Source: Nematopogon swammerdamellus
Taxonomy: Eukaryota; Arthropoda; Insecta; Lepidoptera; Adelidae
DNA length: 64,000 nt
Direction: 5' to 3'
NCBI GenBank assembly: GCA_946902875.1
Contig: OX336351.1
Coordinates: 744,001 to 808,000, forward strand
The notes under the pieces were generated by a model. It was not told the DNA's origin. It made no database searches and worked only from the letters and a program-made list of their open reading frames with translations. This document shows, piece after piece, positions 55,485 through 64,000 of this stretch. Within the stretch, counting starts at the first letter, position 1; the number at the start of each line of letters is the position of its first letter. The translations under genes were made by a program, and so were the position numbers.

Positions 55485-55650
55485 CGCGACATATGGCGCC
55501 GAGCCACCCACAAGGTGTCTAACGACGTTCATGGACATTCGGTCGTATGCGGAGGTTGCGAATGCCATGCCGGCCAGACAGGTGCACATTCACGTCCCTC
55601 TTGAAGGACCCGAGACTGTACATGGAACGTCGGTGTGCGGGCGCCTAAAA
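55485..55650 (-). repeat. LINE 3'-end fragment (family D), minus strand
   Basis: Reverse complement of the family D tail: CATGCCGGCCAGACAGGTGC, TTCACGTCCCTCTTGAAGGA and GTGTCTAACGACGTTCATGG. The A-rich tail appears as the T run at 55470-55478. Confidence 0.75.
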
Positions 55651-56600
55651 ATAAGGCCGCGTGCGACCGGGGCGGGGCGGGGGCCCGCGTACTAGCGGTT
55701 GGACACCGCTGTGCTAGTCGGTGTGAAATTATTCTGCTTTTGGCATTCTTCGCCCCACCTTGCCTATTATATTCATCATGTTGTAGTAATATTGGACCAC
55801 GGCTTTGTTCGCGTGAAATTTGGAACCAATTTCTTCGTGGAAATGTTAGCTACTAGCTACAATACAATTTTGAATAGCAACAAATGATAAAAAAATTGAA
55901 AAAGTACAAAATTCACGGGGGCCCCCTACAAGAAATTATTGTATGTATGCGCGCCATGTACCGAAAAGAGTATGAAGCATTTTAACTAATACATAGATGG
56001 CGTGAGTGGCGCTAACCATGACATGACGATACGGAACCCTCGGTGCGCGAGTTCGACTCGCACTTGGCCGGTTTTTGTTTTGTTTACGTTACTTTGTTTT
56101 ACTAGAAATTATAGATATATAGCAAGAGACAACACCTCTGTATAGCCTCTCCTTCCTCTAACCCTTTAGCGTCTAAATACAAAGTTAAGAAGATTCCGAG
56201 TTACTTTAAAACAATTGGCTCATTAAATATTTCAAAACAAGGCTTTCTGGCTGATCGCTCGCGGCCAAAACAGCGAAAAGGAATTAGATAGGTAGGTACC
56301 GAGCTAGGTACTTTGGAATTCGGATTCCACCACCGCATTACAAAAATTCAAGTCGTTCGGTAATAGTAGAAATCGTTAGGACATAAGTAGACTCTATAAA
56401 ATGTTTCGCAGCAGAGCTTATAAAAAAATCTGGCCTGCATTTTTCTATTTCTGTGACAAATAGTGTCATAGGAAAATTAGTTTTAATTAGCACTATACAC
56501 CAGATATAGGTAAACACAAATAGGCAGAGTGGTCAGATTCTTCAGTATTCATGTTTATGCTGTAAATAATATTAATGTTCTCGTGAGCGGTATTATGGGT
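55651..56600. other. No recognised gene; dispersed repeat end at 56028-56085
   Basis: GATACGGAACCCTCGGTGCG then CGAGTTCGACTCGCACTTGG is the same repeat end seen near 36340 and 53800. CCACGGCTTTGTTCGCGTGA near 55798 is the tail phrase also found near 45845. Otherwise AT-rich. Confidence 0.4.
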
Positions 56601-56611
56601 TAATTATGGTA

Positions 56612-57805
56612 AGTTTCGCGGTCGACCGCGTTTGGCACCGAGGTCTTCTAGGCAAGCTTCCGTCCTTCGGCATTCCACTCAAACTCTGCACCTGGATCGC
56701 CAGCTTTTTGGCGGGTCGTTCCATCTTCGTTACCATCGATGGCTCGAAATCGGACGACTTTCCAATTAACGCTGGTGTTCCGCAGGGCTCTGTGCTGTCG
56801 CCTACGCTTTTCTTAATCTTTATAAACGATCTACTGTCCTTGGGCATGATACACAGCTATGCAGACGACAGTACGGAGCACGAGGGCTATGTTAAGGACT
56901 GGAAGAGTAGAGATTCGCGGCACAGGGAGGCTCAACGCTCAGTTGTTGAAGGTCGATAACGTTCTAGGAAAAGTAGCTATATGGGGCCAGGAGAACCTTG
57001 TCGCCTTCAACGTTAGCAAGACTCAGTGCTGCGCATTATCTGCTAAGGTCGATCCTTTTCCTTTCCAAGCTAGTTTCCAAGGCAGCGTCGTACCTGTCTC
57101 GGAACACCTGGACCTCCTGGGCACCACTATTTCCAAAGACGTGGGTTTCCGGCAATTAATCGAGTGTAAATTGGGAATTCTTTTCCGCAATCGGCGGTTC
57201 TTCTCACCGGCACAACTATTCCTGTTGTACAAAACACAGATTAGGCCGGTGATGGAGTACTGCAGTCACATCTGGGAGGGTAGTCCCCATTATCTGCTAG
57301 CATCCTTGGACTCGATACAGCGCCGAGCCATCCGTCTTGTAGGTGACACGAAACTTACAGATGGTCTGGAGTCCCTGAGTCACAGACGATTTGTGGGTTC
57401 GCTTAGTCTGTTTTACAGATACTACCACGGACGCTGCTCTGCGGAACTAGCATCCCTTATTCCCGCTACCCGTCCTATCTCCGCATGACTCGTCGCAGAG
57501 AGACTCAGCACCCTTTTGTTGTTGACATTGGGCTTTTGAGAACCCATCGGTTCTCTAAATCGTTTCTTTGTCGCACCCCTAGAGCGTGGAACTGTCTTCC
57601 GGCGAGTGTATTTCCTGAATCTTTTAACCTGGGTGTCTTCAAGCGTCGTATTAACGGGCTTGACAGCCTAGCAACAGTCCGCAAATCTGCTGGCATGGCA
57701 CCTAACTGAGCGTGGTTTCGCGAGGAGAGGTGATTTTGGCTCTGTCGACTGCACCATTGGTCCCTCGGCACAGCCACCCATGCTGGTTTACATTAAAAAA
57801 AAAGT
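56612..57805 (+). pseudogene. LINE RT, 5'-truncated, frameshifted (Jockey/CR1 type)
   Basis: Begins inside motif A (VDRVWHRGLLGKLPSFGIP), then AGVPQGSVLSPTLFLIFIND (motif B) and HSYADDSTEH (catalytic YADD). A frameshift near 56940 moves the reading to QENLVAFNVSKTQCCALSAK, YCSHIWEGSPHYLLASLDS, IQRRAIRLVGDTKL and HRRFVGSLSLFYRYYHGRC. A second shift near 57480 gives HPFVVDIGLLRTHRFSKSFL and CLPASVFPESFNLGVFKRRI. It ends TGCTGGTTTACATTAAAAAA. The most complete C-terminus of this family here. Confidence 0.88.
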
Positions 57806-58810
57806 TACTATAATATAATATTATTACTGGTACTAACAAACATTGTGACTTGCGAAGTTTCTTTGTCATTTTCTTCTTCGCATTGAATTTAGAACTGGCG
57901 GAATTGTCGACATGTCCAAGCGTATTAAGTTACCTACCTATGGATGAAATTATACAATAAACATTAAACAGTAATTTCCCACTAGTGGGTAGGACCATCG
58001 TCTGAACGCACGAATACCGTATATCAGTTTCGAATCTGTGCCTATTACTCTAACTCATATCATCATGTCGGCGGAGTCATGACATTATGCAATTTCTTAC
58101 ATTGAACTTTGTGTTAAAACCAAATTGAGAGAGAAGAGGCACGCAGCTCACCCCTTCTTACTTTTATCTCAGCCGCCGCCGCTCGCCAGGAGCGTGCGCG
58201 CGCGCCTATAGTGTGTGCCAGCGATTTGTTATAAGTTGACTTGTAACAAATCGCTGGAGTTTCACAGCACGCACTCTGAAAAAAAAAACACGAGTTTTTT
58301 TTATTCGCATTGCGTGTTTGCATTGTTTCAAGCTCGAATTTTATTCCTTGCGGAGAACTTCGTTGTGCGTTCTAGCCCTAACCGTATTCTGTTTACATAC
58401 ATTCATATCAGTCGCGACGACTTCGCGCGAGCGACTGGATTTTCAGCAATGAATGCCCCTAGCGACCTTGTAGGGGCTAACTTCTGGCGGCTTAACGAGA
58501 GCGGGTTGCGCGGGGAAGGGCACGGGGAAGGAGGGGAGGGGCGTGGGCGAGGCCGCAAGACGGCTCATACATCTCGATTAGGTCAGTTTGATTAGCAATC
58601 ACTGGTCCGGAGAAAAAAGCTAATCTCACCGCAGCCCGAGGCGTGCGCCTAATTATAATACATTTTTGGGGGCGGCTAGTAACCCCAACTAAACTCATTT
58701 GTAAGTTTAATTACGTCTAAGGGCAGGCGCAAACAACAGACGGAACTGTCAGCCGACTGTCGGCCGACTGTCGTTGTGCCGGTAACCGTGCGACACAGAA
58801 CCGACGGGTT
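57806..58810. other. No recognised gene; strong hairpin at 58218-58257
   Basis: CCAGCGATTTGTTATAAGT pairs with ACTTGTAACAAATCGCTGG around TG with one T:G wobble, a near-perfect 40-base palindrome. The surroundings have CpG-rich pieces (58160-58205, 58495-58555) but no conserved frame. Confidence 0.6.
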
Positions 58811-58819
58811 CTGCCGGCG

Positions 58820-59065
58820 AACTTTTTTTTTTTTTCAAAAATTTTTTTTTTTTTTTTATTGCACACACAAAATTATAAACAATGTCACAGTTTTACAAAG
58901 TTATTAAAATTTTGAACAATTTGTTTTGTTTTTCAACGTACCCTGCCACCTAAACTGGCCGTTGTGACCGTATTATAGGTGGCGTTTTAGCGCGCCTTTT
59001 GTGCATGCTTGGGTATACTGCGAATTATATTAATAAGAATAGAAAGAATAAAAAAAAGGAAATAA
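58820..59065 (-). repeat. LINE 3' tail, reverse orientation
   Basis: A T-run and TTTATTGCACACACAAAATT mark a reversed A-rich tail, followed by CCGTATTATAGGTGGCG. The general form matches 14680-14880. Confidence 0.45.
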
Positions 59066-59144
59066 AAATAACTAAAATAAATAGTAAATAAAAAAAACTA
59101 AATAGTGGTATGACAGCAAGTCTCAAATAGTAGGTACAGTAAGC

Positions 59145-59512
59145 ATAGCCGTTTAACGCGATCCCGCCGTCCCCTTTCCACTTCCGCACCACGCGCACTG
59201 GGCAGGGATTGCATCCCTACAAGCTGGACTTACCGCGGATGCGTACCAATCGATTCGGCAGATCTTTCTCTACAGAACCGAACTCTACACGTCCTACAGA
59301 CCTCTAGAACGCTCTCCCTGCTCATATATTCCCCCCCCCCCCCCACCCCCAAGTACAGTCTCGGGTCCTTCAAAAGGGCGTGAATGGGCACCTGTCAGGC
59401 CGGCATGGTATTCGCAACCCCGCATACGACCGAATGTCCATGGGCGCCGTTGGACACCTTATTGGTGCTTCGGCACTATTATATCGCGTTTTCAATAAAA
59501 AAAAATATGTAT
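59145..59512 (+). pseudogene. LINE 3'-end fragment (family D)
   Basis: Starts GCCGTTTAACGCGATCCCGC, includes CTGGGCAGGGATTGCAT, an expanded C run at 59331-59344, TTCAAAAGGGCGTGAATGGG, CCTGTCAGGCCGGCATGGTA and GTCCATGGGCGCCGTTGGAC, and ends in an A run. Frame broken. Confidence 0.78.
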
Positions 59513-59534
59513 AGGTGCAGCCACATTTTTAAAA

Positions 59535-59830
59535 CTTTTTGACGTGATAACGTCTTATAAATTGATGAACACCGGCTGCACGCACGAAAAAGTGTCACGT
59601 TCCATCTGAGCCTGTGTGTGCAAGCGAGAGCGCGTAACAAGCGATAGAGAGGCACAATCGGCCCAAGCGGCAGCGTTGCCAAACGTACGGTAATTGCCGT
59701 ATCGTACGGTAATCGAGGCTAGAAATCGACAAATTTACGGCGTACGGCAGCGAAAGGGGTGCCGTACGAAAAAATACGGTAATTCTTATAGCTGTGTTTC
59801 TTTATGACGTTATCACGAAAAACTATCGTC
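59535..59830. mobile_element. Candidate DNA transposon with GTGATAACGTC ends
   Basis: CTTTTTGACGTGATAACGTC at the left and GACGTTATCACGAAAAACT at the right form imperfect terminal inverted repeats. The interior has TGCACGCACGAAAAAGTGTC and three TACGGTAAT boxes. No ORF and no clear target duplication. Confidence 0.5.
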
Positions 59831-61199
59831 CGTAAACCGACTTTACAGACAACCATTTTTTTTCTTTTAGAATGACATGTAAAGCTAATAGAAGAAACTT
59901 CGGCAACATTAACAAAATCAATTGCAAATAATTTAATTTAAAATAATATTTTAATTTTAGGTTTACATAATTTTTTTTAAGATAGTTTAAGATTGTTAGT
60001 TTAATATAATAATAATAGGTTTATATTGTATGATATTTCATGTAGGTTTTTTTCATAAAAAATTTTTAATTTCAAATGTCACAAGCAAATGTGTTACCGT
60101 GACCGCGCGAATATTTTTGTATCTCGACGGACATTTGAGTCATTCGTGTGCGCGCGCGGTGCACTAACATTTTATCTAATATTTCTATTCCCTATAAAAA
60201 TTTAACCTACTGGCTACCTACGATACAGCCACCGGGCTAGTTTAGGCACAGAATAGAAAAGAGTTTAGGTGATATGACTTAGAAAATGCAGGGTAAGTTT
60301 AAATTATTGTTTGTATGTATTGTATTGTATTGTTTTCTTTTGTTATTGTATAGCTGTATTCTAATGTATGTGTTTTAATAATTAAACTTTTGAATTTGAA
60401 TTTCTACATGGCACCAATAAGTTGTTTGCCAACAGAAATATCCGGGGATGTCCGCCGAGATCCCCGACAGCATGTCGTGTCGTCGTTGCGTCGTCGCGTC
60501 GCGCCGTGTCCGTACCGACCGGGGACAGTCGTGCGACTGCGTGTCGGCCATGTGCGGTAGCCCTAAGGGACAGAGGGCACGCGTCCTTGTCCTTGCCACC
60601 GGCCACCGGCGATTAAAGCCTCTGAAAAGTTCTCGAAGGAGCGACCCGTTTGTAAGAATAGGGGAACGGATTTTGCGGTAATGTAGAACTTAATTGGCGG
60701 TGCTGGCTTCGTCACCACATATAGATATACATACATACATATGATCAACAAGTTCCGTGAATATGTATTTTGTACGCGCGCGTTATCGATTCGAAATTAA
60801 TTTTTTCTCAGGTTGGAACCTATAGGTGTGAAAACCTGGAAAAAGGTGTGCCTTTCTCCAACAATTCTATCAAAGAGCGCGTTGGCGCTTTTTTAGATCC
60901 GTCAAGTTGTCGCCCTTGGTCGCATTTCAAAATGAAAAAAATAAATAAAAATATTGAAGAAAGAATACATACATACATATCACACACGCTGAATCCCGAC
61001 AATCGGGGTAAGCAGAGTAATCGGTTTTGTGAAACAAAGAATTGTTTTGGAAATTCGTGTTTTAAACGTTTCAAATGAAATTTCTTATGCTGATACATTG
61101 AAAATGTTACAAAAAAAGCCTACGGGGACTCTGCTCTCTCGAAAACACGAGAATACGAGTGGTAATTGTCATTCTAAAAACTCTCAAAGAATTTGAGAT

Positions 61200-61422
61200 G
61201 CACCTCGTAGTTGACGTCTTTCAACATCAACAACCGATGATAACGCCGAAAAAGTTCAGGAAATCGTGCTCGAAAATCGTCGCCTATTAGATATTCTGTG
61301 GTGCAACCCACAGAGACATAGCTGGTGAGCTCAACATCGCGTATCGATCGTTAGGAGTGGTAATGGAGCGTTTGGAAGATGCTATGCGTAGAAAACGACC
61401 GGAATTATATACAACAGAATTT
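61200..61422 (+). pseudogene. mariner-like transposase N-terminal remnant
   Basis: From 61215 the frame reads RLSTSTTDDNAEKVQEIVLE then NRRLLDIL, which matches the conserved RPSTSTTDxNVxKVxxIVxENRR linker of mariner transposases. Later GELNIAYRS corresponds to the second helix-turn-helix, in another frame. The catalytic domain is absent. Interrupted by the SINE at 61423. Confidence 0.6.
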
Positions 61423-61795
61423 TTTTTTATTGAAATTGACACGGTTGGCTACATCACCTACAACATCCGCGATGTCAGCTCATAACACCGCGTGAACTAG
61501 GTGCCATGTCAGTGCTTCCCTTCATTTCGCGCCGGCTACACTGAACTAGACGGAAAACACGAACTATTCACATAGCCGTTTCGATCGACGTTACGCTCAG
61601 TGCGGTGGTACTAACCCGGCCGGGATAAACCCTACCACCTAGTAAGGTAAGAAGGGAAGGGACCTAGAGTTTAACGTGGAATCCGAACCACGGTCAGACT
61701 ACAACGGCCGAGCGGCCACCCATCCAAGTGCTGACCGCGCTCAGCGTTGCTTAACAACAGCCGACTGACCGCACCACTGAGCTACCGAGGCTGAC
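61423..61795 (-). mobile_element. SINE family A, full length with target duplication
   Basis: Flanked by GAATTT (61417-61422 and 61796-61801). The minus strand reads CAGCCTCGGTAGCTCAGTGG, TTAAGCAACGCTGAGCGCGG and TCAGCACTTGGATGGGTGGC (5S-like), then the shared core, the body and the tail TGTAGGTGATGTAGCCAACC before an A run. Only 6 bases separate its target site from a family C head fragment (61801-61880). Confidence 0.92.
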
Positions 61796-61936
61796 GAATT
61801 TCCTTATCCCTTAGTCGACTTTTACGACATGCGACGTGGAGAGATGCAGTGGAGCTATTCTTTTTAAGTACCCCACATGGTACAGTTATTGCAAGTTGTT
61901 TTCCTAGAAACGTCCTACGTAGCGCATTCTCTAACT

Positions 61937-62321
61937 CAGCGGTTCTCAAACTTTTTTGGTGACGGAACCCTTTTGGAAAGCGACATATTTGACGGAGCCC
62001 TAAAATAAGAAAAAATTAGTTTTGTGCATTCTTTATTAATAATCATATTACAATGTAACAGTTACTTACATAATATTATAATAACAGAGAAAAACAACAA
62101 TTAAATATCTAATGGGAGGTATGAAACTGTTTCTTATTATTTTCATCAATTGGTTGTTATCAGGTTTGACAGAAGAGAGTTGAGTTCGTCTGCGCAGCCG
62201 AGCCGAATCGAGCCAGAGAGGAGAGGTGTATTAAAATTTTTTTTTCTCGTATTCTCTCGGAGCCCCCACAGAGGCTCCGCGGAGCCCTAGGGCTCCGTGG
62301 AGCACACTTTGAGTATGGCTG
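61937..62321. mobile_element. hAT-like MITE
   Basis: The left end CAGCGGTTCTCAAACTTTTT is the classic hAT terminus. The right end, inverted, reads CAGCCATACTCAAAGTGTGC. Inner arms (GACGGAACCC / GGCTCCGTGG) are related. The flanks ctctaact / taactaat do not give a clean 8-bp duplication. No transposase. Confidence 0.65.
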
Positions 62322-63000
62322 TAACTAATATCTCGATGGGTGTAGGGTAGGGCGTTCGCTGGCCGCTCGCTGGCCGCTGTTGGGCGCTTCTGTTGGCGCT
62401 CACTTGGCGTTCTGAGCTGAGCGCGTGATCCATTATGCATCAGTTCGAGGTCGGAGGCGTCGTTTTAATTTCGTCTAATCCGTTCAGAGGGTCGCCCGCC
62501 CCTGGGCCGAATTAAAACCTGCACGGTACGCCTTCCTGGAGAATTACCTCCCCGTGTTTTAAAATAATCCTTGTGATTGCTGTGGGGTAGACAGAGACAA
62601 CGGATCTCCACGGGACATTGTCCTGACACCTCTATGACTTTTCCACGTTCATAAAGGACGTTATTATCGGACTTTGGTTGTGTATGACAGTTCGACCGTT
62701 TTGAGGTTCGTTCGGTAGTCCGGATTAGATTAGGTACCTACCACACGGTTTCGAACCCGCGACAACTGTCTAAATGATTTCGTTATACAGAATGACAAAG
62801 CTACATTTGATTCGAAAACTCCTAGTTTAATTTAGTTTAATTAGTTGGAAACTCGAGGAACGGAAAACACAAATTTGTCCTCCGCGCCGCCGCGCCGCCC
62901 CGCCCGCCGTGATTTGGAACACCTTCCATAGTGAGTGGGTGAGTTGTAAACATTTATTGTATTTCATGAATTCAATAAATATATGTTATGCTAAAGGGCG
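62322..63000. other. No recognised gene
   Basis: Includes a short repeat GCTGGCCGCTCGCTGGCCGC near 62358 and a CpG-rich strip at 62880-62912. No conserved frame. Confidence 0.4.
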
Positions 63001-63165
63001 ACAGGTTAGTCACCCACCCTCACCTTCGCACGGTCCTTCAACCGAGTCATGCAGTAGGTAAGCCATCGTGTCTCGGTGTTGCGCTATAAATTCTTGCAGC
63101 ACAACACCGATTACTCTGCTTACTCAGATTGTCGGGATACAGCGTATGGTATGTATATAATGCAA
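63001..63165 (+). repeat. Family C fragment
   Basis: ACCGAGTCATGCAGTAGGTA, GGTGTTGCGCTATAAATTC, TTGCAGCACAACACCGATTA and TGTCGGGATACAGCGTATGG match the 3' half of the 29.5-29.8-kb copy. Confidence 0.65.
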
Positions 63166-63274
63166 ATGATTTATCTTTACCTGGGACTGGGGATACCATG
63201 TGGCTAACACAAACAAGTCATTCATCTCATCATAGTACAAACAAATCAATATACACTCGAAGGTAACATTATGC

Positions 63275-63455
63275 TTTTAGCACTGAATGAAAGGTCGGTC
63301 GAAGCGGCTACGTAAATAGTACGCATTTCCGTTCAGTTCAGTGTAACCGACGAACCGAAGGGAATCACCAACATGGCACCTAGTTCAGCAAGGTGCTATG
63401 GCCTGGCATCATGGATGTAGATGTAGCCAACCGTGTCAGTTTTCATAAAAAAAAA
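63275..63455 (+). mobile_element. SINE family A, 5'-truncated
   Basis: CACTGAATGAAAGGTCGGTC, GAAGCGGCTACGTAAATAGT, GTTCAGTTCAGTGTAACCG and ATGTAGCCAACCGTGTCAGT, then an A run. Confidence 0.78.
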
Positions 63456-63689
63456 GCTAAAACAAACACGTTGAAATGATAACTGGCCCTTTTCTTTTGA
63501 AGACGGTGGGAGCTTCAGTAATATAATTTCAGGTTTCATCACTCACCTTCCGCCAGCTTTCGCCGCACAAGCCTTCACCTCCTCCGCACACATATCTACA
63601 TACATTGCAGCTTCGCAAGCTCGCGTCCAGAAATCTAGATTTCTAATTCACGGAGCAAGGTGTATCTGCAATAATGTATCTGTAATAAA

Positions 63690-64000
63690 TGTTAAATGTT
63701 AAAACTCCCGACCGTTAAAAAGACAAAAAATATTTCCGTTTACTTACTTAAAGGAGTCGGTGGACCGATAAGTAAATTCCCGCGCAGCTATGATATTTTA
63801 TATTTTATTTACTTAGCGGTCCCCCGACTCCTTTAAGTAAGTAAATGGAAAATATTTTTGTCTTTTTAAGGGTCGGGGTTTTTTTAATTGGTAATAGAAT
63901 TTTTATTTCAAGCTTTTTTAAAAAACCGCATGCAAATCGGTCCAATTTTTAAGAGAATTAGTTTTTTTATTATTTAATTACTTGATTACTTGATTACAAA
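63690..64000. mobile_element. Foldback element with CCCCGACCC ends (runs off right edge)
   Basis: CGTTTACTTACTTAAAGGAG (63738 on) is mirrored by GACTCCTTTAAGTAAGTAAA (63826 on), with the outer AAAAAGACAAAAAATATTTC / AAATATTTTTGTCTTTTTAA. It is followed by AAAAACCGCATGCAAATCGG in the orientation opposite to the copy at 43.2-43.57 kb. Confidence 0.8.

Overview
This is animal nuclear DNA, most likely from a moth or butterfly (Lepidoptera). The reasons are the intron-containing housekeeping genes with short exons, the AT-rich and heavily repeat-laden non-coding DNA, Jockey/CR1- and RTE-like LINE debris, tRNA-derived SINEs of a type familiar from lepidopteran genomes, and CCTAA (TTAGG-type) motifs. 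Species cannot be named from the sequence.

Gene-bearing part (1-31.4 kb). Four conserved genes are present. (1) Cytoplasmic isoleucyl-tRNA synthetase, minus strand, 1-4497: four exons give the first 887 residues and the last exon runs off the left edge. (2) COMMD10, plus strand, 11047-11797, two exons. (3) UTP15, an SSU-processome WD40 protein, minus strand, 12440-26503, four exons; its second intron is about 10 kb and full of repeats. (4) The mitoribosomal small-subunit protein mS38 (AURKAIP1/COX24-like), minus strand, 28578-31342, three exons. COMMD10 and UTP15 converge tail to tail with 642 bases between their stop codons. The genes share only general roles (translation, ribosome assembly, mitoribosome) and there is no operon-like organisation. 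Exon boundaries were worked out by hand from GT/AG sites, reading phase and family similarity.

Between IleRS and COMMD10 (about 5.1-10.3 kb) lie two decayed LINEs end to end. One is an RT fragment with a single internal stop. The other keeps a PHD-type ORF1 but has lost most of its endonuclease. The large UTP15 intron holds LINE fragments on opposite strands, a short transposon with a perfect 8-bp target duplication, and a higher-order satellite (about 302-bp units alternating with about 720-750-bp blocks) in which most short units carry three CCTAA repeats.

From 31.4 to 64 kb no host gene is recognisable and the DNA is a repeat landscape. It contains three near-identical 2.2-kb elements, two of which form a giant inverted repeat at 36.6-41.3 kb. 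It also has a foldback DNA transposon (45.2-51.3 kb) carrying a transposase C-terminal remnant and itself split by the third 2.2-kb element, plus hAT-like MITEs, RTE and Jockey/CR1-type 3' ends, a mariner remnant, CCCTCT and poly-G arrays, and foldback elements with CCCCCGACTC ends. Throughout the window, SINEs with three different heads share a common central domain; one head joins a tRNA-like piece to a piece of 5S rRNA.
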